From the NCBI GenBank assembly GCA_905160935.1, contig CAJHZI010000425.1, positions 937,001 to 1,001,000 on the forward strand: a stretch of DNA of 64,000 bases. Direction: 5' to 3'. Below are positions 9,673 through 21,490 of the stretch, piece by piece. Numbering within the stretch: the stretch's first letter is position 1; each line of letters opens with the position of its first letter. Source of the stretch: Enchytraeus crypticus (lineage: Eukaryota; Annelida; Clitellata; Enchytraeida; Enchytraeidae). A model generated the notes under the pieces. It saw only the letters and a list, made by a program, of their open reading frames with translations. It was not told the DNA's origin and searched no databases. A program made the translations under genes and the position numbers.

Positions 9673-10560
9673 TAAATTTTCTACATGGATTAGGCCTAAT
9701 TACCTTGTGCCTTGTACATGTAAAGGGACCTATACTGACATACACCAGGAAATATTAACAATATATGAACTAAATTATTCATAATATGTAATGCAAAAGC
9801 TAGCCTACTGAATACGTATATATAATTGTATAGTGTATTGCTAAGATCTTCAAGAAGTAGTTAATGCTTTAATTCTGACCCAGTGCTGTTATGCCATATG
9901 CAGAATATTCGGGATATATCCTTATTTTTGGAAATTTTCAGTTTTTCTAACAATCCAGGTATGAAAAATCGAAATCCCTTTAGGCAACACATTTAATCTG
10001 AACAATGGTGAAATCTGAAATAGGTCTACACATTCTACAGTCCCTATATAAGCAGAAGTTTAGAAAATGTTAAGCGCACATATATATGACCGAGTAGTAA
10101 CCAGTTTGCTAGTCTGACACTTTTTTACAGAACCATTAAGATAAGTTAGAATTACTACAGGTTGATAAACCGATAGAGTTGACAGAAAGTCAAGTCCAAA
10201 AAGCAAGAATTACAGATATTTAAATCAACCTAACTTTCGATATCTGGGAGTAAATTTAAGATATAAAACATAGGATAAACTTTCGCTGTACATGCATATT
10301 CCACTATCTCAGGTGGAATTAGCACAGAGAACATTTGCATTAAGCTTACTTCATTTAATTAAACACTGACTCCCAAACATGAAATCGCAAAGAATAATAC
10401 AACAAAAAGATGTTAATGTAAATTAAAGACCAGATTTAAACGCTGATTGGTTCATAAGCTCTTTCAGGCAGCTGCTTACCAGATTGCTGCACTGTTACAC
10501 ACCCAGCTAAACGCTGATTGGTTCATAAGCTCTTTCGGACAGCTATAAACATTATAAACG
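9673..10560. other. Spacer of the inverted repeat, no ORF
   Basis: 888 bp of AT-rich sequence without a usable open frame. It contains a 29-base direct repeat starting at 10437 and 10508 (TAAACGCTGATTGGTTCATA then AGCTCTTTC). The unit between the arms could be a non-autonomous transposon body, but no target duplication is evident at the outer edges. Confidence 0.6.
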
Positions 10561-10664
10561 GATAAACATTAATACACAATTAATTCGTTGACATAAATAA
10601 CGAAATTATATAAATTTATATTTGATGATATAAACATGTAAGCAACAAAATATTTATATGACGA
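10561..10664. repeat. Right arm of perfect 104-bp inverted repeat
   Basis: Exact reverse complement of 9569-9672. Homology stops abruptly on both sides of both arms. Confidence 0.97.
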
Positions 10665-11127
10665 AGCTATTGCACCCTACTTTCAGGCAGGCTTAGCTAA
10701 TTAGGTGTCAGTTTCGTCTCACAAGAAAACTTGGAGCTTTAATTTATCCACAGTCCTGGAAAGACAAGCAATCTATTACGTTACGAAATGCATCAAGTTT
10801 AAAAGTTGTAATTATGACTAATTAGTCATACAGTAGAATGAGGCGTGCCACAAGAACAATGCAAGCCGGATTGCAAAATTTAACGGAAGAGGGAAAAAAT
10901 CTGTTTGATATGGAACTCAATGAATTAAAACGAACATATAATAACATGTAAAATTTAAGTCAAATTAATATTCAATATTTAAGTAGTAACTGGCTTAACG
11001 GCACTTATCGATTTCTTCAAAGTGAGGTAGAGAGGAAGGGGAGCGTATGTTGGGGATGGATTAAAGCATTTTAGAACCAATTTTAATGATTTTAATAATT
11101 ATATAGTTATATTGATTTTTTTAAAAT

Positions 11128-11832
11128 GCCCTGGGCTGTATAAGGCCCTGGGCTATAATATAAGATAAAAAAGACTTTATTTAATTAAAAGAAAGATGAA
11201 AAATATTTAAAATAGTTCCTCTACGCTCTGGGAGACCACATTCGCCAATGTGCAACGAACGCATACAGCATTAAAACGCTGGAGTGCAACAGATAGGCGC
11301 TGCCATAGAAAGGCTTTTTTAATAATCGCTGGTCGCCTGTAATGGCACTGGTTCTCCTGCCTAATTCGTTAATGAAGTCAGACGCGGCAGAGTTGATGGG
11401 GCCCAATGTCTCAAAAGCAATCGGCAGGAAGATGTAGCTGCTAGAGACTGCGGCATATTTAAGTGTCTTCCTATTGGCAGCGGCTTCAGCAGCTGAGCCA
11501 GCAGCAGCGCATGAAAGACTGAGATTGCTTGCTGAGAATGTGTCCGTCACAGTGACATCCCAGCTGATACACTTGCCTTCCGCCCAAGGAATCTGAGATA
11601 CACCGTCCGGTCGTTTCCCATCAGAGCGGCTGAAACCCTGGGGCTCTTTTATGGCCGGAATATTTGCGCGAGTTAGAGCACGCCATAGCAGATCATTCAG
11701 ATACTGGTGTCTGCTGATTCTGCCAGCGCTCCGCATGCACGAAAGGCCGTGAGTGCCCTGAACATTGACCGATGCTCCGCAGACACAGTAGTGTGGCTCA
11801 CAAAGCGTAGAGCCCAGCCGAAGATCAACCGA
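11128..11832 (-). pseudogene. Retroelement C-terminal fragment, copy 1 (PD-(D/E)XK-like domain)
   Basis: On the minus strand it reads a Cys-rich knuckle (C-E-P-H-Y-C-V-C-G ... G-T-H-G-L-S-C), then S-G/A-G-R-x-[20 protein letters not shown] and W-D-V-T-V-T-D-T. The order knuckle, R-H, P-D, D-V-T-V is that of the restriction-like endonuclease domain of R2/NeSL-type LINEs. The family assignment is inference, because no reverse-transcriptase part is present. The frame is lost near 11320 (normal G-D-K-R-E-K becomes a shifted tail). The 3' end is a hairpin (11128-11153), GCCCTGGGC arms around TGTATAAG. It is 5'-truncated near 11832. Confidence 0.72.
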
Positions 11833-12517
11833 TATTCTGATTATATTGATTATTAAAAATTACATAGTTGTTGCTCTATGGTTTAATTACAACTATTCAT
11901 TCACAACTATTATTACTCACTGCTCTAATTACAACTATTCGTTCAATATAGTGGTTTTTACTTATTTCTCTCTACTTTCATTACATCTAATTTTTTTGTC
12001 CATCACCCGCGATTGCTAAGCACGAAAAGCATTTTGCGTAAATCATCACAGTAGACTTCGAATAAGAAAATAAAACAAATTTTCTTGATTTGTCTAATAG
12101 TGAAGTTTGTATAAAACGCAAAATGTAAAATACTTTTCTTTTTTACTTTTCTTTGTCTTTCTTTCAGGAACTTATATACCCAAAAAGCGAAAAGAATATC
12201 TAGTGACAACGATCATTTAAAAAGTTTAATATTTTAAAATATTATAGGTATTTTATTGCTTCAAAGATACTTTTAAAAATGTTTGATTGATTTGGAGACT
12301 CGTATTGAAGAGCAAATATAAGGACCGATATATTTAGACTACGAAGTTTACTTTTGTTCTCTAACTCAACAGATGTCGGTTACATTTCAACATTATTTTG
12401 TTACGTTAATCTGCCGTCGATTGTAATAGTCTCTTGTTCAATGATACTACTACTATAATAATAATAATAATTATTATTATAATAATAATAATAATTATTA
12501 TTATTGTTATTTCTATT

Positions 12518-12702
12518 GCCCTGGGCTGTAAAGGGCCCTGGGCTAAAAATAAGATAAAAGAGAATTTATTTAATTAAAAGTTTAAAAAAGAACGATTAAA
12601 ATAATTCCTCTACACTCTGGGAAGCCGCATTAGCCACTGAAACAGATAGCATTGAATCGCTGGAGAGCAATAGACAGTCGCTGCTAAAGAAAAGCTTTTT
12701 AT
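12518..12702 (-). mobile_element. Same retroelement, 3'-end copy (copy 2 of 4)
   Basis: It holds the terminal hairpin (12518-12543, arms GCCCTGGGC) and the 3' untranslated and C-terminal coding end, ~75-85% alike to 36355-36660. A (TTA)n tail lies on its 3' side (12455-12510). It is 5'-truncated after about 185 bases, as expected for target-primed insertions. Confidence 0.8.
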
Positions 12703-12949
12703 TATAATTATTAATTATTATAATAATAATTACTAATATTACAATTAGTTAGTGCTAATTATTACATTTAAGCTGAGGACTCAAGGGGCTGATTTAGAAC
12801 TGCAAGATACCAAGACGAACTATTAGCTGTTGTCGTGGCAACATCTAATACAAACTTTTACTGATAATATAATTACTGCACATATAATCTATTTCTCACA
12901 CAGAATCTATTCCAATATGTGTTCTTTAGCAATGCCTCTCTCTAGTCTT

Positions 12950-13385
12950 CAACTTAATTAAGTCATCAGCTGCAGCTAAAAACAGGATAATCAAATATTA
13001 TTGGTAATGTATTTAATCAAATATCATTGGTAATGTATTTAATCAAATATTATTGGTATTTATTCTAACATTTTCCTTATTTCTATTAATAAAACCAATA
13101 CCAATTTTCACGCCCCTATCGCTCTCCCTCCCTCTCTCACTCTCTCTCGTTAGCTCTTTCTCCCCTGCTAGCTGCTTTACTCTGTTCTCTGTTTGTCTAT
13201 CTATCCCAACTTCATATTCCATCTTCCAAAGTAGAATTGCATTATTAGTCCGGGATAACTGGAGGTTTCACAAGGACTCACGCCTGGACTTGATGGTGTC
13301 ATGGATGAGACTCGATGACAAGTATTCACGCATGACCGGCATTAATCTTGTTATAGATTCTGCATCAAGTAAACTATCCTCATCC

Positions 13386-13416
<31 letters not shown>

Positions 13417-13620
13417 ACTCTGACCCTCTCCATGTAATCTACCAGTATATAAGATGTGTGATGTAAGCTATGTGAGGTAAGCTATGTGATGTAAGCTACG
13501 TGATGTAAGCTACATGTATGTGATGTAAGCTATGTGATGTAAGCTATGTGATGTAAGCTATGTGCCGTATATAAGCTATGTGATATAAGCTATGTGCCGC
13601 ATATAAGCTAGGTGATGTTA
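12950..13620 (+). repeat. Low-complexity block with two tandem arrays and one ORF
   Basis: It holds a 29-bp repeat 'aatcaaatatcattggtaatgt...' near 12988-13058, (CT)n tracts near 13110-13150 and 13386-13420, and a ~14-bp array 'tgatgtaagctatg' at 13450-13615. An open frame spans 13053-13466. Its middle (R-D-N-W-R-F-H-K-D-S-R-L-D-L, M-T-G-I-N-L-V-I-D-S-A-S) is not low-complexity and could be an exon (acceptor CTTCCAAAG near 13232, donor A/GTAAAC at 13369), but it matches nothing I recognise and its phase does not fit the downstream gene. Confidence 0.4.
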
Positions 13621-13800
13621 GGTACCGGTTTAAAGCCTATTCTTTCAAAAAATGTCTGCTACCTCGCTTCTTTATTAGCCCATAATCCATGAAATGTACT
13701 TTCCAGAATCGCCACTGTTGGTTTCCTTGATACATTTAGACTGATATGAAAGAAGAGATAGAGATATAATAACAAGAGTGAGTTGAATGAGAGAAACAAA

Positions 13801-13950
13801 GCAACATTGCACTGATTTTCAGGATTTTGGAATTTGCACTGATTTTGGACCTTCTTTTTGCTCGCCGGCTTGATTTTGTCTCAATAATGCTCGATGTTGT
13901 CATTGATGAATGTAACACTCTAATTGTTGTTATTGTTATTATTGCAGTTG
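13801..13950 (+). mobile_element. L2-like LINE 3' end, truncated copy
   Basis: It is nearly identical to the 3' end of the LINE at 22604-24783: GGAATTTGCACTGATTTTGG, TTTTTGCTCGCCGGCTTG, TCAATAATGCTCGATGTTG, then TCTAATTGTTGTTATTG. The terminal stem-loop has decayed on one side (GATGAATGTAAC). Confidence 0.85.
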
Positions 13951-14095
13951 TAACGAGAGCTTCAGAAAGATGAACACAAGGATCTTGGTACTAGGATCAA
14001 AGCTTGTTTGTAGTGTGAGCGAAACAGGTCAGCGAGACAGACAAGAACTTGATCTTGATGTCACTTTTCAGATGAAGCATTAAATTTCTTGTGTT

Positions 14096-14172
14096 GTATC
14101 CGGGTTACCTGTGTTCTGTCCGGGTTATTGAAGAATAGACGATCCATGGACTGCACGTATCGTAACAGGCTA
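14096..14172 (+). repeat. Family D fragment
   Basis: It shares 'tgtccgggttattgaagaatagacgat' and 'ggactgcacgtatcgtaac' (split phrases) with 45905-46110 and 46285-46360. Non-coding interspersed repeat. Confidence 0.5.
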
Positions 14173-14839
14173 TATATCGCTAATATCCTAGAACCCCGAC
14201 ATAGATAACACTAATTTACAGAAATTTTGCACAACTTAAAACATTGTACTTTTCTCATGTAATTTATTGCGCTGATTTCAAATCTGCTTTTGGTTTTGCT
14301 CCATCACCCTCAGTTGCTGAGATATTAAGACTTATATGATTTTAAAGTTTTAGAGAATTATAATTTTTGAAAAAATATGTTAGTCATAATATATATTATA
14401 TATATATAATTATATAACTTGGATTTAGTAATATAAAATTAGTATATATCTTATATATTACAGAATAATGTTAAATATTAATTAATTAGAATGGATTTCT
14501 ACGTTTTATGTAATTTCAACAGTCTAGTAAGCATTACAATGATAGAATTGAGTAACTTAATTAAACACCACAATTTCATTTCGTCTGTAATTAATAAATG
14601 CCTTATACGCCAATATTAACTAATTTGCTAGTCTAACTTGTCTAATTATAGTCAGCGTGTACGAGATATTGCGACAGTAGCTCGAGTGTGTCATATCGTC
14701 CTGAAGAGCCTTTGTGAGCATCTGAACCTTGACGTTAAACACAATACCACTTTCCTACCTTCTGTCTCCTGTAAAAATGGCTGCAACGTTAATGTCAATT
14801 GCTGACCGCACTTGAGGATCATCAAAGTCTGCTAGGCGT

Positions 14840-15790
14840 TGTTGTGTGAGCGATCCAGAAAAGTTCTGCTACGTTTGTGGATAATTTGTGCCCAAGAAGA
14901 ACATGAGAGAGATCTCAATCCATGATCGAGCAGCATATCATCTTTACTTTGGGTGTAAAATGGGCGATCAAGATAAACAGTGGGCTCCACATGTAATCTG
15001 TTCTACATGCTCAATATCGCTCGGTAAACGGTTGCGTGGTAGAAGGAAATCTATGCCGTTTGCTGTGCCCATGGTGTGGCGTATGCCTCTTGATCATGTC
15101 ACCGACTGCTACTTCTGTTTAAGCGTTATAGCTGGCTTTCATGTCATGAATCGTTATGATATTACATATCCTGATATTGATTCAGCCAGGAGACCAGTCC
15201 CACATGGTGAGGGTCTTCCAGTACCTCAACCACATGTGTCGTATGTTCCTGGAACTGAGAAAGAATCTGATGTGAATATCGACGGAGATATATTACTCAG
15301 ATTACATCCAGGATGACAATAGTGAGCTGCACCTGATAACAACTGACGAATTGAACGATCTTGTGCGTGAATTGTCTATTTCAAAATCTCAATCATAACT
15401 ACTGGCATCAAGATGGAAGGAATGAACCTGCTGCAGAAGAGAACCTTTAAGGCTGTGGTTAGTGGTTTTCTGTGAAACCATTTTGTTCCTAACCGCAAAA
15501 AATGTGTAAGGAACGTGCTGGAGTGCTATCGGCTAATGGGATGCAATATGTCACTGAAAATACACTTCTTGGATTCCCATATTGACTTCTTTCCAGAAAA
15601 TCTCGGAGCTGTTAGGGATGAACACGGAGAAAGCTTCCATCAGGACATATCGGTCATGTAGTCACGTTACTAAGGTAAATGGAATGCCTCAATGCTCACG
15701 AACTATTGCTGGACGTTGTATCGTGATGACCCGGATGCTGAACATAGGAGAAAGTCAAACTCTAAGAGATTATGAAAATTATAAGTAGTT
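14840..15790 (+). pseudogene. Decayed copy of a widespread uncharacterised animal gene family
   Basis: The conceptual translation contains Y-V-C-G, V-P-K-K-N-M-R, A-Y-H-L-Y-F-G-C-K-M-G-D-Q-D-K-Q-W-A-P-H, M-P-F-A-V-P-M-V-W-R, D-C-Y-F-C and P-V-P-H-G-E-G-L-P-V-P. It later shows M-S-L-K-I-H-F-L-D-S-H-I-D-F-F-P-E-N-L-G and D-E-H-G-E-S-F-H-Q-D-I. From memory this is a repeated family of unknown function common in arthropods and other invertebrates, often present in many copies per genome. Broken here by an in-frame TAA just after Y-V-C-G, by stops after 15316, and by loss of several hundred internal codons between about 15400 and 15510. Confidence 0.75.
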
Positions 15791-16104
15791 CTGTAGACTT
15801 ATTTATAGGCTGGACTAAGTTTACTTAAGGTTTTTACCTTATCTGAACGTTTTACTAAGATTAATAAAGATTTGGTTGTAAATGTTAAAGAATTACATAT
15901 TAATATAGTGCTTATTTTGGTGCGTAGTTGGTAAAATTTAAAACTGAGATACCTCAAAAACTGAGGGTGATAGAGAAAAACGGAAAACAGATTTGGAATC
16001 AACATATAAAACTATACTAAAGACACCCTATGCCATTGTTTGTGCGCTCCGAAAATGCTTTTTGTAGACCAGTGAATATAATCCATGATATACATGTATA
16101 TAGA

Positions 16105-16272
16105 TACGAGGTAAGATATACCACGGTTCAGTATGAACCGTCGTATATCTTGAACGTTCGATGAACCGCGGTTCAGTATGTGCTAGGATCAAATCCTGGG
16201 CTCGCCCGTCGCTGACATCGCTTTCTAGTGAGGAAACAGACGTCAACCTTAGCTTTACTAGCTTTACCAGTA
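16105..16272 (+). repeat. SINE1 copy, rearranged head
   Basis: tRNA-derived SINE of the window's commonest family. The body reads GGATCAAATCCTGGGCTCGC, TGACATCGCTTTC, GAGGAAACAGACGTCAACC, CTTTACTAGCTTTACC. The head contains a local duplication (GGTTCAGTATG occurs twice). Confidence 0.75.
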
Positions 16273-16518
16273 TGAAGATGATGTTGATTAGATTTCTAAG
16301 TCTTCAGCCATAGATCGGAGTCTATGTGTTATGTGTAGATCAATCAATCAAGCTGATTACTGAAGATGAACAGCAGGTCAAATGTCTTCAACACGAGTAA
16401 TTATGTAATAATATGTTAGGAATTTATTATATTATTGTATTTATTGTTATTTGTTGTTATTTGTTATATTATTGCAAGCTCAAAGGTGATTTTTAAATGA
16501 ATAATAAAATATTAGTGC

Positions 16519-16523
16519 TATAT

Positions 16524-16612
<89 letters not shown>
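16519..16612. repeat. (TA)n microsatellite
   Basis: Two AT runs separated by 'tatagagtata'. Confidence 0.95.
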
Positions 16613-16939
16613 CATGTTTAAACTGGCAATAGCTGTCATATCAATAGCATCTATAAATATAGTACAATATTTTCAGCCAAGCTCACCTGCTTACAGTGTA
16701 GACGTCATTGAACTATTACTGTTACTAATCTAGGAAACGGAACATTACAACAATTGTGCTTTAAATCTCTCACTAATGGGATTTAGTTGATTAATTGAAT
16801 ATTTAACAAATGATCGTTAAATTTTGACACGTCCATATAAAATGCGCTTTCTATTTGTGTAATTTTTGAAGCAGAATACGTTGCAACCTGTGTGCTTGAA
16901 ATGTGTTTATGATTGGCCAAAAGACAAAGTATTTAAGTG

Positions 16940-17073
16940 CTAATAAAGCTAATGTTAACGTCAGTTTCCTCACTCGAAAGCGATGTCAGTGACGGGTGGG
17001 CCCAGGGTTTGAACCCCGCAAATACTGTTACCCGATCGAATATCATGCCGACAGCGCCACTGGCTCCAGCCGG
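16940..17073 (-). repeat. SINE1 copy
   Basis: Minus-strand copy with A-box region (GGCTGGAGCCAGTGGCG), B box (GGGGTTCAAACCCTGGG) and the body GACATCGCTTTCGAGTGAGG, AAACTGACGTTAACATTAGC. Confidence 0.88.
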
Positions 17074-17085
17074 TTTATCCATGTG

Positions 17086-18000
17086 AATATATTTAGATCA
17101 ATTCACATGGACCAATTCATATGGATCAAAACTGAAACAATTGGCAGTAACGTGCCTTCACAAACACACTACACCGTGTTATATTGTCTATCAACATAAT
17201 TTGTAAATATCAAAAATGGATCATTACTCTATGTATATGTGAATAAACTTTGATTTTGAAAACCCAACTTACAGTAAAGCCTTTGCGATTAAATCTCCAT
17301 TTTGCAGTCATCCTGAAACGAAGGGCTTAAATGCTCCTCACTCCTCCACTCTACTCACATGGTGACTATGATCTTTCGGTAAGATTGCAGCAGTTGTACA
17401 CTGTCATGCATAAAATTGACTTTAAAAACTGGTTTACTTTTCTCATGGCACGTTTTTCGCTGAGTTTCAACGAAACGCATACAGTATAATGTGGCCTCCC
17501 AGTGTTCATACTTTGTAACATTTTGAGAGCAAAATTGTTACTTAGACATTTGTAGCGCTTACCGATAGCCGACCACGTTCGACTGTGTTTGGTTATGTAA
17601 GTACACTTTCCAGCACTCGACATTTACGACTTCGTCTTCTAAATAGGAAGTTCACAGCAATAAAAGCGACGCTTCTAAAAGAAACTAATGGCAACATTAT
17701 TTAACGATGATGCTGATGTCGTCTACTCGATATAGGATGATTTGTGCCACATTGTAACATAGTCAGCGGGCTCTCGGATATACTGTGTCTCAACGATATA
17801 GAATATATTGCGCCCATAAAATCATTATCTTGTGAAAAATGTTAGTTTTCTAAATGTTAAATTCAGATTGTTAATAACTCAACCGTATACTGTTCGTCAC
17901 GAATGGTTGGTTCAAATGCAAATTTTAGGATAGGAAGAGGAAAACCACATCAGTAGATATGCTCTCAAATCAAAGGCCCCGTTAAAAGTTTGGTATGTTT
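17086..18000. other. No gene seen
   Basis: AT-rich sequence with only short open frames (for example 17366-17623 on the minus strand) that lack splice context or recognisable motifs. Confidence 0.45.
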
Positions 18001-18005
18001 CCATT

Positions 18006-18160
18006 CTTACCGACATAGCCACTGGCTGGAGCCAGTGACGATGTCGGTAAGATATACGACGGCGGATCAGTATGTGCGAGATTCAATCCTGGGCTCGCCC
18101 ATCATTGACATCGCTTTCGAGTGAGGAAACTGACGTTAACATTAGCTTTACCAGCTTTAT
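18006..18160 (+). repeat. SINE1 copy with inverted head fragment
   Basis: A standard plus-strand SINE1 from 18023 is preceded by an inverted piece of its own 5' end. CTTACCGACAT (18008 on) mirrors ATGTCGGTAAG at about 18043-18053, and CCACTGGCT mirrors AGCCAGTG. Confidence 0.85.
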
Positions 18161-19204
18161 GTATATTATTTGCGAAGACATGATAAAACTTGAAGTAGAA
18201 GAAATAGTTTTAACTGAGTAAAAGAATCAATTGTGAATGTGCGACGTGCACCACTAACCTGCCATTTCATGTGACACACGAAAGAGTGAGGGAGAAGGAG
18301 TTTGGTTTTGGCTGTGCAGTAGATGAATATAGCCAATTTATAATTAGTTGCATTTAAAAATTGCAATATCTATCCCCAGTATTTACCCCAGTAAATATCT
18401 ATCGCAATCTCTATATCCAGTATTATATATCGAGATCAAAATTAGCTACATTATCTGCAGGCAATCTTGAACTGCTTTCCATCCTCCATCTTGTATTTTA
18501 ATTGCTATTAATGTTTAACGTTGTGAGCCTACCGCACATGATGACAGTAGAAACGAGTTAAATGTATAGAAGATCTACGAATGTATCAGAGATCTAGAGC
18601 AGTAGAAGAACTCAAGGTATCGGGTTGCTATTGGAAACACTGTCTCGCGCTTCCGGTGTGTTCTAGGCCTTCCTCTGGAAGCTGTCTGTTGTGGAACACT
18701 GTTTTAACTTAACAAGCCGTCGAGATCTTGTTGACTTTGAACTTCTTTATTGAAAAATCCGCACCGCCCGAGGTTAGAGTGATAAAGTGTGTTCAAATAG
18801 ATCAGAGATGATTAATACGTGAGTTGAAATCAATGAACTATCCGTCAGCTGCACACAATGGGTAGAAGCGACCAACAGAGATCTATCTCTCAATTTAACG
18901 CGTCTGCGTTACAAGTTTCCCGATAATTAATATAGTCTTCTCTTACACTATTTTGTAATTTACTGGACCGAATAGCAATAAGAACGAGACTAGGGGTAAC
19001 TTTGGTGCTCATCTACCACCCATCTCTAAACCCCTTGTCCATGTAAGCTACATAGGGATTAGAAGCACATGTAAGCTAAATAAGGGTTAGAATCAAGTCC
19101 CCCGTTATAGTTCCCACGCCCATCTACTTCATGATCCTAGTTTTGTCCCAGAGTAACAACAATTAGAATCTAAGCTAAGTAATAATAACAAAATAGTAAT
19201 ACAC

Positions 19205-19450
19205 ATTATAGTGAAACTATCAACTATGTTGATATCAGTCACTTTTAATACCACATGTTAAATTCGTTAGGCAATTTAAACCATTTTCAGTATAACCAGT
19301 CCAGTGAATGTCCTAAATTTTACTCTCAGATCAGCGCGACTGGGACTCGAAGCCACAAGAGTTCAATTCATCTCAGGGGCTGTCATTTAAAACTTGATGA
19401 CGATATCTACACATCTAACCATTGCGCTATTGAGACATTCAATAGAGGTG
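19205..19450 (-). repeat. SINE2 copy
   Basis: Full-length minus-strand copy. It has an A-box-like AATAGCGCAATGGTTAGA, a diverged B box (GGCTTCGAGTCCCAG), and the 3' hairpin ATCAAC-ATA-GTTGAT followed by an A/T tail. An open frame across it (19255-19629) is accidental. Confidence 0.82.
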
Positions 19451-19639
19451 TTATGGGCTCAAAACACGGTGTTATACAACATGAGCTTCTAAATGTAACT
19501 TCTGCGACCACAGACGATGGAAGTCACAACTTCTCCGTAGACTTTCGTGTGTATTCCACCAATCTCATCAATAATCGTTTGCTGGTCACTACTGGAAATA
19601 GCTATCCAAATTCACAATTTTCCATCTAGGATAAAAAGA

Positions 19640-21370
19640 ACGGAGAACAACAAATCTACATCAATATCCCGATTTTACTGAGATAATTCGGTAATGGAGA
19701 CTATATTTAGTTAATTTGCTGGAAAGAGTAGGTAGCAAACAGAAAAGACGGAGAAGAGACAGAAAAATCAAACAAACGGAATAGCACAGTCCAAATGCAG
19801 ATGATCAGACGCAAGATTCCAATTCAGTAGTCGTTCTGTCACTACATTTTTGCGACCAGTAACTGATTTTAAATTCTGTTTAGCCTCTGGTTATTATCCC
19901 TGACTTCACACAGAGCTAGTTTTTAGAAGGGTATTTAATGTAATGTTAATGTATAATAATTAATATAGAATATAGAATATAACAAATAATTTTATTACGT
20001 ATTTAATATAAAAATTACAATAAATGCCTGCCGAAAGTGCAAAATGTATGCAAATTTTAGTAAACTTTTCTTGTACTAGCAGTTTAAATGGTCTTTAGTC
20101 TATTCATTCTAATTTTAGTCCGCGCAGGGTATGGAAGCGCGGACCAATGGAGTATCGCAAATAGAGTCACCCTGAATTTAGCAGTGGGCATTAGATCCAA
20201 AACAACGACATACTGTTTCTTTACTTCTGCTAACAATTTTTTAAATTTATTTTTTACATTTTAAAAGTTAAGAAATAGGTTTACAATTTAGTGTTAGGGA
20301 TAGGGTAATAGTTAGGTTAGGATTTAGTTAATTTAATAGAATTAGCGTTAGACTTGATAGAATATAGTAAAAAAGCAATAAGGGGCTATTTTGGCCCTAA
20401 TGCCTACCTAATTTAGATGATTATTCGTGAAGTAAGACAGACAGAGGGCGCAGTTCATTGGAATATTGATTGGATCTTGTAAGAACGGTTGTAGAGTGCC
20501 TTAACGACAATATAAATGCGCGTAGCTCTCTCCAGAATAAATCTCGACAGAAAGAGTTACAGCTGTCGCTGCAGTGCGGGATTGAGCCAAATAGAGGAGT
20601 TATTGCATCGTAAAACTTCTGCTTATTTCTCTAAATTTAATGTAGATAGTTTCAGACTACGCTAAGGTCTTGTCAAAGTGAGAGTGAGTAATACGATTTA
20701 GTTCTCTTCTACTAGTTAGTACTCGGCTCAACATTCAGTACAATAATAAGTTTAAGTTCAGTATTTGCAATAAATGTACAGAATTCTTCTGGATCAGTAA
20801 CACTTTTCTAATTCAAATCGACATATCTATATAGACAATGAATGCAGTTTGTTAACACGATCACTGTGTTACAACTAATGTAATAGTGCTAAGACATTTT
20901 CAGCTTAACTTCAAATAAATATAATATATAAAATACGAAGAATTTGAATAATATGATAATTGCAACTTGAATGAATTTGATTCGGAAAGGTTCACATAAC
21001 GATTCTTAATTTTAAGAGAGCTTTTGGAATACTTACATGTATTTGTTATCAAGACTTATATTCAATAATTCTGCAAAATAAAGCGCTTAGGCCTATTAGA
21101 CTTTGCTGCATTAAGTCAAGCGAGAATCATAATTGATAATTTAGAAATGAAGCTGTAATAAGAAAGGTCTTATAAAAGATTTAAAATGTCTCGAGCCAGC
21201 CACCTGTGGCGATACATATACGAGAAATGGAAAAATTCAACGAGAAATTCATCACCGGATATAAATTACAACAAAAATGCTTTGAACAAGAACCATACTG
21301 AACGACGGTAAGATTTTAAAAATTATTACTTTTAATTATCTACACTCTATATACAATGCACATAACATAA
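19640..21370. other. No gene seen
   Basis: AT-rich. It contains an 8-bp GC-rich hairpin (GTCCGCGC ... GCGCGGAC, 20120-20147). Otherwise there are no repeats shared within the window and no convincing exon. Confidence 0.45.
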
Positions 21371-21371
21371 A

Positions 21372-21490
21372 AACAATTAGAGTGCAACAGTCATCAATGA
21401 CAACATCGAGCACTATTGAGACAAAATCAAGCCGGTTAGCAAAAAGAAAGTCCAGAAACGGTGAAAATTCCAAAATTCTCAAAATCAGTA
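21372..21490 (-). mobile_element. L2-like LINE 3' end, truncated copy
   Basis: It carries the conserved terminal ~115 bases including the stem-loop (GTGCTCGATGTTGTCATTGA then TGACTGTTGCAC), ending TCTAATTGTTTTTA. Single mismatches from the 22604 copy. Confidence 0.87.

Noticed and set aside
13450-13615. Array of GTAAGC units as a further donor-derived minisatellite
   Set aside because: The unit contains a donor-like GTAAGC, but no established exon ends there, so junction origin is unsupported.
19255-19629. 124-codon plus-strand frame
   Set aside because: First half is antisense SINE2; the rest has no motif or splice context.
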